Below are positions 45,261 to 53,785 of a stretch of 64,000 bases of DNA, in pieces; within the stretch, counting starts at the first letter, position 1, and every line of letters begins with the position of its first letter. The notes below the pieces were generated by a model, which made no database searches, had not been told where the DNA came from, and worked only from the letters and a program-made list of their open reading frames with translations. This DNA comes from CAVRQM01 sp963822705. GTDB lineage: Bacteria > Pseudomonadota > Alphaproteobacteria > Acetobacterales > Acetobacteraceae. The translations under genes were made by a program, and so were the position numbers. The DNA lies in assembly GCA_963822705.1 (NCBI GenBank), contig CAWGIX010000004.1, forward strand, positions 62,001 to 126,000, in the 5' to 3' direction.

Positions 45261-45955
45261 ATGTGGTTTCTCCCCCGCCCGCCGCTCCCACCGGATGCCA
45301 GCCTCGCCGAGCGGTTTGCCCGGTTCGCCGACGAGGTGGTCCTGGGGCTGGGGGCACGCTGGCATGCGGACCGGATGTCCGGGGTGGCGTTCATCAGCGT
45401 GCAGTTGCTGGAGCTGGTCGGGATCAGGCTGCAGAAGCTCCGCAAAAGGTTTCTTGCCCTGATCGCCCGGGCCCAGGCGGGTCCGCTGCCGCCGCCCCGG
45501 CCGCCCCGGGACCGGAAAGGACAAGCCCGAAAGCGACAACATCCGTTTCCCGAGCCGTTCGGCTGGCTGCTGAAACTGGGGGCGTGGCGGGTGGCGCCCT
45601 GCCAGCGGGATTTGCAGCGGCTGCTGGCGCATCCCGAGATGCAGGAGTTGCTCCGCAAGGCGCCGCAGGCGGGGCGACTGCTCCGGCCGCTGTTCTGGAT
45701 GCTGGCGCTAAAGCCCGACCCGGCGCTCCTGCCGCCGCTGCCGAAGCGGGTTCGCCGAACCGCCCACGGCCCCGACCGGCCACCGAACCGGACCCCGCCG
45801 CACCGGTCCCAACCGAACCGGCCGCAAAGCCGATGCGCAAGCGTCCGGTCCGCACCGAGCCGTATAAGCGCAAGCCGAAGTGGACCGAGCCCGGCACGGA
45901 GTGGCGCAAGTGGCGCGGCATCTGGATGCTGGAGCCGATCCGAAAACCGGCCTGA
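45261..45955 (+). CDS. Hypothetical protein with basic proline-rich tail
   Basis: About 230 residues. The first 165 read continuously: a helical N-terminal half (ERFARFADEVVLGLGARWHA, LELVGIRLQKLRKRFLALIA) and RDLQRLLAHPEMQELLRKAP. Near 45760 the frame appears to switch, giving a Pro/Thr/Lys tail (TEPDPAAPVPTEPAAKPMRK) that ends in EWRKWRGIWMLEPIRKPA. I do not recognise the family. The 200 bases before it hold no gene that I can support. It lies divergent from radA and convergent with the Dps gene. Confidence 0.55.
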
Positions 45956-46029
45956 CTGGGCCGCCTGCCCACGCACGCCTACATCGTTTCGATATAGAAA
46001 CTAACTGGAGAGTCTGGTTGGATAAGCGC

Positions 46030-46563
46030 TCACGGGGTTTGCGCGGGGGCGGCGTGGCTTGCCTCGTACAGGAACCAGGCGCGGCGCTCGGTTTCGTCGA
46101 TGAACACTTCCAGCAGGCTGGCGCTGGCTACGTCCTCATGCTCGTCGCAGACGCCGTGCGCCGCGCGCATGCGCTTGGCCATGGAATTGTTGTCCTCTCG
46201 CAACTCGGCCAGCATGTCCTGCGGCGTGACATAGGGCGCGTCGTTGTCGGCAATCCGCTGGGTGCGCGACACCTCGCCGATGGAGTGCAGCGTAAGGCCG
46301 CCCAGCTTGCGCACGCGCTCGGCGAGCACATCGGTCATCGCGAAAATCTGGTCGGAGTGCTCGTCGAGCATCAGGTGGTAGTCGCGGAAATGCGGCCCGC
46401 TCATGTGCCAGTGAAAATTCTTGGTCTTCATATACAGCGCAAAGGTGTCAGCCAACAGGCCGTTCAGGGCCGCACCAATATCGCGCGTGGCGTTGCCGCC
46501 CAGGTCGTTGGGGGTGGCGAGCGGGGCGGGCACGTGGCCGTGCGCTTTGGCGTCGTTGGGCAT
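46030..46563 (-). CDS. dps: Dps family ferritin-like protein
   Basis: A 177-residue DNA-protection protein of the Dps family, which stores iron in a dodecamer and uses peroxide. The ferroxidase residues lie in KNFHWHMSGPHFRDYHLMLD and EHSDQIFAMTDVLAERVRKL, at the intersubunit interface. The N-terminus is a flexible His/Pro-containing tail. The ATG has AGGAGAGG upstream. It begins two bases after the end of rpe, so the two may be co-transcribed. Confidence 0.93.
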   Translation of the reverse strand: MPNDAKAHGHVPAPLATPNDLGGNATRDIGAALNGLLADTFALYMKTKNFHWHMSGPHFRDYHLMLDEHSDQIFAMTDVLAERVRKLGGLTLHSIGEVSRTQRIADNDAPYVTPQDMLAELREDNNSMAKRMRAAHGVCDEHEDVASASLLEVFIDETERRAWFLYEASHAAPAQTP

Positions 46564-46565
46564 CG

Positions 46566-47288
46566 TCACCTCTCCTGTGGTTGGAACGTTGCAGTCACGC
46601 CGCAGCGCGCGAACTCCCCGCGTCGAAGCGAGGCGGCGCTCCGGATGTCGGTAATATTGGCGGCGTAGGCCGATTGGCCACCCCGGAACACGGCGGAACC
46701 GGCGACGAGCGTGTCCGCCCCGGCCTGGACGCAGTCGGCGGCCGTCTGCGGCGAGACCCCGCCATCCACCTCCAGCCGAATATTCCTGCCGCCGATCATG
46801 GTCCGCACCAGCGCAACCTTGTCCAGTTGCGAGCGGATGAATTCCTGGCCGCCGAAACCGGGGTTCACCGTCATCACCAGAATCAGGTCCACCAGGTCGA
46901 GCACATACTCCAGCGCACTGGCCGGGGTGGCCGGGCAAATCACGACTCCCGCCTTTTTGCCGAGCCGGCGGATTTCCTGCAGCGAGCGGTGCAGATGCGG
47001 CCCGGCCTCGGCATGCACGCTGATGCCGTCCGCCCCGGCCTCGGCAAACGCCTCCAAGAACGGGTCGGCGGGAGCGATCATCAGATGGACGTCACAGAAA
47101 CGGTCGGTATGCCGCCGGACGGCGCGCATCACGTCGGGGCCGAGGGTGATGTTGGGCACGAAATGTCCGTCCATCACGTCGACGTGCACCCAGTCGGCGC
47201 CTGCATCCACGACGGCCCGCACCTCCTCGCCCAGACGGGAAAAGTCGGCGGACAGGATCGACGGCGCGATCACCAGAGGCTGGGTCAT
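46566..47288 (-). CDS. rpe: Ribulose-phosphate 3-epimerase
   Basis: A 240-residue TIM-barrel enzyme that interconverts D-ribulose-5-phosphate and D-xylulose-5-phosphate. PSILSADFSRLGEEV, WVHVDVMDGHFVPNITLG, DVHLMIAPADPF, LVMTVNPGFGGQEFI and LEVDGGVSPQTA carry the metal His/Asp residues and the phosphate site. It has about 15 extra C-terminal residues. The start is the ATG at 47288. It can feed xylulose-5-phosphate to the pentose phosphate pathway. Confidence 0.95.
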   Translation of the reverse strand: MTQPLVIAPSILSADFSRLGEEVRAVVDAGADWVHVDVMDGHFVPNITLGPDVMRAVRRHTDRFCDVHLMIAPADPFLEAFAEAGADGISVHAEAGPHLHRSLQEIRRLGKKAGVVICPATPASALEYVLDLVDLILVMTVNPGFGGQEFIRSQLDKVALVRTMIGGRNIRLEVDGGVSPQTAADCVQAGADTLVAGSAVFRGGQSAYAANITDIRSAASLRRGEFARCGVTATFQPQER

Positions 47289-47449
47289 TGTTGCGCTGGC
47301 ATGCTTTCGGCCCGACGGAATCTGCGGCTGGCCAGTATGCCGGCGCGTCGATGCTGGCAAGGTCAGGCCGGCTGCCTGGTGGCGCCAAACGGTGGACAGG
47401 GGTTTCCATCGGTCACACTGTACCGGCCTGGCGGGTACGAGGGTCGGGC

Positions 47450-48370
47450 ATGGTGCATCGCGTAGGGGTGATCGGTCTGGGGAAGATCGCCCAGGACCAG
47501 CACCTGCCGGTCATCGCACAAAATCCGGCGTTCGAGCTGGTCGCGGTCAGCAGCCAGCGCGGCCTGGCCCCGGCCGGGGTGCCCCATGCGGTGCGCAGCC
47601 CGGAGGCGCTGCTGGCCTTGCCCGAGGTCGAGGCGGTGGCGATCTGCACCCCGCCGCAGGTGCGCCACGCTATCGCCCGCGCGGCCCTGGCGGCCGGCAA
47701 GCACGTCCTGCTGGAAAAGCCGCCCACGGCCACGCTGAGCGAACTGGCCAATCTGGAAACGCTGGCGGCACGGGCAGGCAAAGTGCTGTTTGCGACTTGG
47801 CACTCGCAATACAACCGCGCGGTCGAGGAGGCGCGACGCCGCCTGGCCGAAGAGACTGTGACGCGCCTCTTCGTGAACTGGAAGGAGGACGTCCGCAAAT
47901 GGCATCCCGGCCAGCGCTGGATTTTCGAGGCCGGCGGGTTCGGCGTATTCGATCCGGGCATCAACGCGCTGTCCATCGTCACCCGCATCCTGCCCCAGCC
48001 GGCGCTGCTGCACTCCGCCGAGCTGTTTTTTCCGCAAAACGCCGACGCGCCGATCGCGGCTAACCTGGTCTTCGACGGTCCTGACTTCCGGGCGGAATTC
48101 GACTGGCGGCAGGTCGGCGGCGAGGTGTGGGAAATCGAGGTGGGGACGCGATCCGGATTGGCGCTGAAACTTGCGGGCGGCGGCCGGCGGCTGGAGGTCG
48201 ATGGTGCCGTGCTGGTCGACGAGGCGCCGCACGAATACCAGGACATCTATGCCCGCTTCGCCGCCCTCCTGGACACGGGGACCAGCGAGGTGGACCCGGC
48301 GCCGTTCCGGCTGGTGGCCGATGCGTTCCTGCTCGGCCGCCGCCGCATCGTCGAGGCCTTTGACGCATGA
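47450..48370 (+). CDS. Gfo/Idh/MocA dehydrogenase, D-galactose dehydrogenase-like
   Basis: A 306-residue NAD(P)-dependent oxidoreductase. The Rossmann start is VGVIGLGKIAQDQHLPVIAQ, EKPPTATLSELANLE carries the E-K-P motif, and NWKEDVRKWHPGQRWIFEAG with GVFDPGINALSIVT forms the C-terminal active site. The length and the KIAxDQHLP start resemble alphaproteobacterial D-galactose 1-dehydrogenases, so galactose or a related aldose is the best guess. Its stop overlaps the start of the DUF1194 gene. It is divergent from rpe. Confidence 0.87.
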   Translation: MVHRVGVIGLGKIAQDQHLPVIAQNPAFELVAVSSQRGLAPAGVPHAVRSPEALLALPEVEAVAICTPPQVRHAIARAALAAGKHVLLEKPPTATLSELANLETLAARAGKVLFATWHSQYNRAVEEARRRLAEETVTRLFVNWKEDVRKWHPGQRWIFEAGGFGVFDPGINALSIVTRILPQPALLHSAELFFPQNADAPIAANLVFDGPDFRAEFDWRQVGGEVWEIEVGTRSGLALKLAGGGRRLEVDGAVLVDEAPHEYQDIYARFAALLDTGTSEVDPAPFRLVADAFLLGRRRIVEAFDA

Positions 48371-49095
48371 GGCGCCTGATCGGACTGGCGCTGCTGCTGG
48401 CCTGCCTGGCCATGCGCGCCTCCGCCGGGACCCCGGTCGACGTGGCGCTGGTGCTGCTCGACGACGTTTCGCTCAGCATCAACGACAGCGAATTCGCCCT
48501 GCAAAAAGCAGGTTACCAGGCCGCGTTCGCCGACCCCCGCGTGGTGGAGGCAATTCGCGGCGGCAAGACCGGTGCCATCGCGGTGGCGTACGTGGAGTTC
48601 GCCAGCGATTTTCAGGTGGCCACCGTCATCGACTGGACGGTGATCCGCGATGCAGCGTCCGCGCAGGCTTTTGCCGCGGCCCTGCACGCTGCGGGCCGCT
48701 CAGCACGCGGACGGACGGCGATCGGCGAGGGCATCGCGCTGGCCACAAAGGACCTCGCGTCCAGCGGTTTCGACGCCCAGCGGCGGGTAATCGACCTGTG
48801 CGGCGACGGCACGAACAATTCCGGGCGGCTGCCCAACGAGGCTCGCGACGAGGCGCTGGGCCAGGGCATTGTCATCAACGGCCTTGCCATTGCCAACGAG
48901 AGCCCGATCCCCTTCTTGCAGCACCACACCCATCCGCCGGGCGGACTGGCGCACTACTATGAGGAGAACGTCACCGGGGGCGACGGCAGCTTCGTGCTGG
49001 AGATCCACGACTACGCGAGCTTCGGCGAGGCGCTGTTGCGCAAGCTGTTGACCGAGATCGCGACCCGCCCGCAGGGGGCTCAGCCGGCCGGCTAG
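48367..49095 (+). CDS. DUF1194 von Willebrand-like secreted protein
   Basis: A 242-residue protein with a signal peptide (LIGLALLLACLAMRASAG). The mature part is a DUF1194 domain with a vWA-like fold: VDVALVLLDDVSLSINDSEF resembles a MIDAS DxSxS line, GRTAIGEGIALATKDL supplies the conserved Thr region, and VIDLCGDGTNNSG the last Asp. These domains usually bind metal and mediate protein contacts. The start ATG overlaps the dehydrogenase stop. The function is unknown. Confidence 0.86.
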   Translation: MRRLIGLALLLACLAMRASAGTPVDVALVLLDDVSLSINDSEFALQKAGYQAAFADPRVVEAIRGGKTGAIAVAYVEFASDFQVATVIDWTVIRDAASAQAFAAALHAAGRSARGRTAIGEGIALATKDLASSGFDAQRRVIDLCGDGTNNSGRLPNEARDEALGQGIVINGLAIANESPIPFLQHHTHPPGGLAHYYEENVTGGDGSFVLEIHDYASFGEALLRKLLTEIATRPQGAQPAG

Positions 49096-49200
49096 CAAAT
49101 TCGACGTGGGCTCGGATTTAAGTAATGATTTCGCCGCGCCAGTCTGTATTCTTCAACTGCAACTCGTCAATAATGACGACGCGAGCGAAGGAGATCTGCG

Positions 49201-49281
49201 ATGGCCGGAGACAAGGACAAGGGAAAAGGCGGCAAGGGCGGAGCAGACAAGGGCAAGCCCGAGAAGGGGAAGGGCAAGTAG
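49201..49281 (+). CDS. 26-residue Lys/Gly-rich microprotein
   Basis: An ATG with a near-ideal AAGGAGA site six bases upstream opens a frame of 26 codons rich in Lys and Gly (MAGDKDKGKGGKGGADKGKP...). It ends at TAG. The peptide is repetitive, unstructured and highly basic. It is too short to be found by most gene callers, but the ribosome-binding site and codon bias support translation. It lies between the DUF1194 gene and the convergent dioxygenase gene. Confidence 0.6.
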   Translation: MAGDKDKGKGGKGGADKGKPEKGKGK

Positions 49282-49315
49282 CGTCGCCGCCTCTATTCGG
49301 CGCCGGTCCGATCTC

Positions 49316-50164
49316 TCAGCCTGGAGCGAACCCGCGCGGGCGGCAGTCCGCTCCGCGTTGAAGCCAGTTCTCTGCGGAATAGGCGGCATGTGCGTCGGTG
49401 ACGTGCAGCGTATAGGCGTGGCGCGACACGGGGGAGCGGTTCGGCGCGCTGTAATGCGGCAGCTTGCCGTGAAAGACGACCAGGGTCCCTGCGCTGACTT
49501 CCAGCGGTACGGCGGTTGCCTGGGTGGGCCAGGGTGCGGGGTCCAGCGTCTGTAGCCGAGTCGAGTCGCCATGGCGACAAAACCGCTCGCGCAGCGGACC
49601 GCGATGGCCACCCGGCTCGGCCCAGAGGCAGCCGTTATTGCGATCGGCGTCCTCGAGCGCGAACCAGAACGTGGTCACCGTGATCGGCTCGGTGACAAAG
49701 AAGCTGGCGTCCTGGTGCCAGCGCACTTCGCCGCCGATGCCGGGTTGCTTGAAGATATACATGCTCTGCCAGATCAGCGGTTCCACCAGCCCAAGGTCTG
49801 CGGCCAGTCCGGCCAGACGCGGGTCGCGCGAAAACCGGTCGAACACCGGGTCGAGATCGTGCAGGGCGTGCCCGATCTTGTTGATCGATAATGTTTTGGG
49901 CTGACGCAGCCGCCCCCGTTCGTCGAACGCTTCTTCCTCGAAAAAGCAGCGCACCTTGTCGGCGCTGTCCAAAAACCAGCGGTCGACGCCGTCCTGCTGG
50001 GTACGGGTGGAGAACACCGGGCCGCCGCCCTCGGCCGGGTTGAAGGCGTCGACGATCTCGGCCGCGCGGGCTCGAACGGCGGCGATCTCGGGCTGTCTCT
50101 TAAAGCCCGGGAGAACCAGGTATCCGTCGCGCGCATACGCGTCGCGCTGCGCCCCAGCGAGCAC
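49316..50164 (-). CDS. Phytanoyl-CoA dioxygenase family protein
   Basis: A 282-residue member of the PhyH Fe(II)/2-oxoglutarate dioxygenases. The first metal His and Asp are in GEVRWHQDASFF (near residue 168), and the distal His and 2-oxoglutarate Arg are in HYSAPNRSPVSRHAYTLHV. LDPVFDRFSRDPRLAGLAAD is typical of the family. The GTG start lies five bases after the aldolase stop, so it is the last gene of the sugar operon. Family members hydroxylate varied small molecules, and no substrate is evident. Confidence 0.88.
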   Translation of the reverse strand: MLAGAQRDAYARDGYLVLPGFKRQPEIAAVRARAAEIVDAFNPAEGGGPVFSTRTQQDGVDRWFLDSADKVRCFFEEEAFDERGRLRQPKTLSINKIGHALHDLDPVFDRFSRDPRLAGLAADLGLVEPLIWQSMYIFKQPGIGGEVRWHQDASFFVTEPITVTTFWFALEDADRNNGCLWAEPGGHRGPLRERFCRHGDSTRLQTLDPAPWPTQATAVPLEVSAGTLVVFHGKLPHYSAPNRSPVSRHAYTLHVTDAHAAYSAENWLQRGADCRPRGFAPG

Positions 50165-50169
50165 GGCGT

Positions 50170-50913
50170 TCAGCCGGCCTTTTTGCGCTTCTTCTCCGGC
50201 GCGAGGTCGCGCGCCATCGCCAAGTCGTTTACGCCCTCGAGGTCGGGTGCCTGGCCGTAGCTCATCCGGCGCATCTGCTCGAGAACGCGCCCCATTTCGG
50301 CGTCGTCGAGCACCGGCGGTTCGCCCAAGCCCAGCGACAGCGCCTGGACATACATGCGGGCCAGCGTTTCGACTTCCACCGCCAGCCACAGTGCTGCGGC
50401 AAGCGTTTTGCCGAGCGAGATCTGGCCGTGCTGGCCCAGCAGGCAGGCGAGCCGGCCGTCGAGCGCCTCCAAAGCGTTGTCGGACAGCGCCTGGGTGCCG
50501 AACGTCGCATAGCGGGAGCAGCGGATGGTGGTGCCGCCGGCCACGCCAGTCATGTAATGAAAGCTCGGGATCGGCTTGTGATGCACGGCCAGCGTGGTCG
50601 CGTACAGCGAGTGGCAGTGCAGCACCACGTTCACGTCGCCGCGGGCGCGCAAGATGTCGCGGTGAAAACGCCATTCCGAAGACGGGCGGTGCGGTCCTGC
50701 GTAGCTGCCGTCGAACTGCATGTGGATGATGTCGGCGGATCTCATATGCTCGTAGGGCAGCGAGGTGGGCGTGATCAGAAACCCGTCGTCGAGCCGCGTG
50801 GACAGGTTGCCGGACGTGCCCTGGTTGATGCCGCTGGCGTTCATGCGCCGGCAGGTGTCGACCATCTCGGCGCGCAGGGCTTTTTCGTCGGCCTTGTTGA
50901 TTACGGTGTCCAC
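50170..50913 (-). CDS. Class II aldolase/adducin family protein
   Basis: A 247-residue class II aldolase of the fuculose-phosphate/rhamnulose-phosphate type. NQGTSGNLSTRLDDGFLITP binds the phosphate, the acid/base Glu is in HRPSSEWRFHRDIL, and the Zn His pair is in NVVLHCHSLYATTLAV with a later His in LLGQHGQISLG. Such enzymes cleave a ketose-1-phosphate to dihydroxyacetone phosphate and an aldehyde. It starts with GTG eight bases after the FGGY kinase, with AGGGGGA upstream. It should act on the kinase product. Confidence 0.9.
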   Translation of the reverse strand: MDTVINKADEKALRAEMVDTCRRMNASGINQGTSGNLSTRLDDGFLITPTSLPYEHMRSADIIHMQFDGSYAGPHRPSSEWRFHRDILRARGDVNVVLHCHSLYATTLAVHHKPIPSFHYMTGVAGGTTIRCSRYATFGTQALSDNALEALDGRLACLLGQHGQISLGKTLAAALWLAVEVETLARMYVQALSLGLGEPPVLDDAEMGRVLEQMRRMSYGQAPDLEGVNDLAMARDLAPEKKRKKAG

Positions 50914-50921
50914 TCGTCCCC

Positions 50922-52328
50922 CTAAAACTCCGCCGGCTCGCCGGCGCGTTCTTTCCACCGCGCGCGGTAGGCCGTAAGGCCCGGGATGTCCAGCGGTGTC
51001 GGCGCATCGAGCGCAGGGTCGATCGGCGCAGTTCTGTCCAGGTGGCAGGCCAGCAGCGCGGCACCAGCGGCGGGACCCGCCGCCTCGCGGCTGACGCGGA
51101 CGTCCTGGCCGGGTCTCAAGGATGCCACCAACCCCGCATACAGTTTTTCCGACACGAACGAGCCGTCCAGCACGACCGTCCGCGGGCGGCCCAGCACGTC
51201 CAGGCACGCATCGGTCAGCAGCGCCGTATAGAGCACGCCCAGCGCCTTGCGCTGCGCCGCGTTTTCGGGCGGTGGTCCAACAATGCGGCCTCGGCCGGCG
51301 CAGCCCGGAAAAATCCCGTCGATCGGACCGTAGCTGGGCAGCGCCATGGTGCCGCGACCGACCAGGGCGGCCACCAGCGACGGCGCAGCGGGTTCGGGAT
51401 CGGCGGGGTTGCCGGCCACCCCCTCGAACTCCCGCCCGCCCATCGCCAGCGCGCCGGCGAGCGGCCGGCCGGTCACATCGGCGTTGCACGTCATGCCGCG
51501 CGCCTCGTCCAGAGCGTCGGGCGAGGCGCTGTCGCTCAACGCCACGATCCAGGTTCCGGTGGAGACTACCGCGAAGTTCTGCAACCCGGCGGCTTGGTAG
51601 CGGTAGAGGTTGGCCGTGCTGTCATGGACGCCGCACAAGACGGCCGTCCCCGGCGGCAGCCCTGTCCTTTGCGAGAGGTCGGGCAGCAGCGTGCCGAGCA
51701 CCTCCCAGGCAGGGCGCAGCGGCGGCAGTAGTTTTTGCCAGCCCTGCCGTTCGACGATGGGAGCATAACAGCCGCGAAACGTGTCCCAAAGATGCGATTG
51801 GGCGCCGAGCGAGGAAATTTCGGTGGCGGCAACTCCGCACAGCCGCCAAGCCCAATACTGCGGCAGGTGCAGGAGATTTTGCGCGCGGGCAAATTCCTCC
51901 GGGAAAACATGCTGCTGCCAGAAAAGCTGGCGCGCGGTGTGCGGCGCTCCGAGCATGATGGCGCTGCCGCGCTGCAAATAGCTGCCGGCGATGGCGCGGT
52001 ATGCACGATCGATGGCCTCGGGCACGTTTTGCTCGTAGTCGATCATCGGCAATATCGGCCCGTAATCGTCGACCAGAACGGCGCCGGACCCGTGGCCGCA
52101 GGGGACGATGGCCGTGATCGCGTGGCGCTGCGCCAGATCGGCCAAAGCCGGGATAAGCCATGCTTCCAGCCGGGCCAGGTTGTGATGGCGATAGGGCGGT
52201 CCCGGCAGCGACGGATTCGGCGTGGCGAGCGTTTCCAAGACGTCGCCATGTTCCGACATGGCGCGCAACTTCACGTTGCTCTTGCCGACATCAAGCACGG
52301 CAACCCCCGGGCCTGACCCGGGGGTCAC
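50922..52328 (-). CDS. FGGY-family carbohydrate kinase
   Basis: A 468-residue sugar kinase. The ATP/phosphate loop is GVAVLDVGKSNVKLRAM at the start. The central CGVHDSTANLYRYQ and VVSTGTWIVALSD include the catalytic Asp (HDS) and adenosine-binding residues. TVVLDGSFVSEKLYAGLVA ends the fold. The DVGKSNVK form is nearer to fuculokinase and rhamnulokinase-type enzymes than to xylulokinase. GTG overlaps the xylB stop (GTGA), so it is translated with the other kinase. The sugar is not known. Confidence 0.87.
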   Translation of the reverse strand: MTPGSGPGVAVLDVGKSNVKLRAMSEHGDVLETLATPNPSLPGPPYRHHNLARLEAWLIPALADLAQRHAITAIVPCGHGSGAVLVDDYGPILPMIDYEQNVPEAIDRAYRAIAGSYLQRGSAIMLGAPHTARQLFWQQHVFPEEFARAQNLLHLPQYWAWRLCGVAATEISSLGAQSHLWDTFRGCYAPIVERQGWQKLLPPLRPAWEVLGTLLPDLSQRTGLPPGTAVLCGVHDSTANLYRYQAAGLQNFAVVSTGTWIVALSDSASPDALDEARGMTCNADVTGRPLAGALAMGGREFEGVAGNPADPEPAAPSLVAALVGRGTMALPSYGPIDGIFPGCAGRGRIVGPPPENAAQRKALGVLYTALLTDACLDVLGRPRTVVLDGSFVSEKLYAGLVASLRPGQDVRVSREAAGPAAGAALLACHLDRTAPIDPALDAPTPLDIPGLTAYRARWKERAGEPAEF

Positions 52329-53785
52329 CGAGAAAATTCTGGACGCAGCGCCTGATACAGCGCGCGAAACGCGGGCAGCCGCTCCGCGTAGGCGGCGGCA
52401 AGTGCCGGGTCGGGGTACAGGGTTTCGCGGACCGGGGGGGCGGCGAAAGACGGCGGCTCGCCCACGGCGCAGCGCGCCAGCCGGGCAGCGCCAAATGCTG
52501 CCCCGCGTGCGCTGCCTGCGTGCAGGTGCAGCGGAATGCCGAGCACGGCCGCGATGATGCGGCCCCAGAACGGGCTGCGGGCGCCGCCGCCCATCAAACT
52601 GGCTTCGGCCAGATGCGTCCCGGCGGCAGCCAGCGCGTCGCGCGCATCCGCCAGGCTGAACGCCACGCCCTCCAGCGCCGCCTGCACAAAATCGGTCTGC
52701 GTCGTATCGCCCGACAGGCCGAACACGACGCCGCGCGCCTTGGCGTCGTCGTGCGGCGTGCGTTCGCCCATGAGGTAGGGCAGCATCAGCAACCGGCTCG
52801 GACCTTTGTATGCCGCCTCGACCGCGTCGAGCATGTTCGCGGGATCATCTTTTCCGGACAGGCGCGCGATCAGGCTCAGGACGATGGCGCCGTTCAGCAG
52901 GGCCGCCATCTGGCACCACCGCGCGGGCAGGGCGTGACAGAAGGCGTGGATCATGCCGGCTGCCGCGGGCCGATAGGAGTTAGTCGCGACGAAAATCTGC
53001 GCGCTGGTGCCAATCGAGACGAACGCCTTTTCGTCCCCGACCACGCCCATGCCGACGCCGCCGACCGCCGTGTCGCCTCCGCCGCCGGCCACCACCACGC
53101 CGTCGCCTAGCTTGAAGCGTTGCGCCAGCTCGCGCCGCACCACGCCGGTCGGCGCCGTGCTTTCGACGATGCGCGGCAGCAGCGCCCGGTCGATGCCGAT
53201 CGCGGCGAGGACTTCGGGGCTCCAGTCGCGCCGGGCCTGATCGAGCAGCCACGTGCCGGCCGCGTCGGAAGGGTCGGTCGCGCGCTCGCCGCACAGATGC
53301 AGCCGCACCACATCCTTCGCCGCCAGCAACGTTTTTGTGCGCGCGAGATTGGCGGGCTCGTGATGCGCGAGCCAGGCCAGTTTGGGTGCGGTCAGACCGG
53401 CCATGGCCGGCACGCCGAGCATTTTGGGAAACTCCGGACCGAGCCGTTTCAGCGCGTCGGCTTCCGCTTGGGCGCGACCGTCGTTCCACAGCATTGCGGG
53501 GCGAACCGGCCGGTCGGCGTCGTCCAGCAGGATCGCCGCGTGCATCTGACCCGTGAGCCCGATCGCCTTTACCCCCTGCATGGCGAGCGGGGCGTTGGCC
53601 GCCAAGCGATCGAGCATTGCCCAGGTTGCGGCGATCCAGGCGTCAGGATCCTGTTCGGAGGCGAGCGGGGCAGGGTGGCTCGTGGCGAGCGGCATTTCGG
53701 CCTGGGCGAGCACGGCCTCGGTTTCATCGACCAGCAGCGCCTTGATCCCCGACGTGCCAAGGTCGAGGCCGACGAAGTTGCTCAG
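52325..53785 (-). CDS. xylB: Xylulokinase-like FGGY kinase
   Basis: A 486-residue kinase that fits XylB across its length: FVGLDLGTSGIKALLVDE at the start, AIGLTGQMHAAILLDD with the family GQMHG-like site, then DAAGTWLLDQARRDW and VVAGGGGDTAVGGVGMGVV (catalytic Asp). ERTPHDDAKARGVVFGLSG follows and the C-terminus is complete. The first codon is CTG at 53785, overlapping the epimerase stop (CTGA); no standard start codon is available in frame near it. It probably phosphorylates xylulose or the epimerised ketose. Confidence 0.9.
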   Translation of the reverse strand: MSNFVGLDLGTSGIKALLVDETEAVLAQAEMPLATSHPAPLASEQDPDAWIAATWAMLDRLAANAPLAMQGVKAIGLTGQMHAAILLDDADRPVRPAMLWNDGRAQAEADALKRLGPEFPKMLGVPAMAGLTAPKLAWLAHHEPANLARTKTLLAAKDVVRLHLCGERATDPSDAAGTWLLDQARRDWSPEVLAAIGIDRALLPRIVESTAPTGVVRRELAQRFKLGDGVVVAGGGGDTAVGGVGMGVVGDEKAFVSIGTSAQIFVATNSYRPAAAGMIHAFCHALPARWCQMAALLNGAIVLSLIARLSGKDDPANMLDAVEAAYKGPSRLLMLPYLMGERTPHDDAKARGVVFGLSGDTTQTDFVQAALEGVAFSLADARDALAAAGTHLAEASLMGGGARSPFWGRIIAAVLGIPLHLHAGSARGAAFGAARLARCAVGEPPSFAAPPVRETLYPDPALAAAYAERLPAFRALYQALRPEFSR

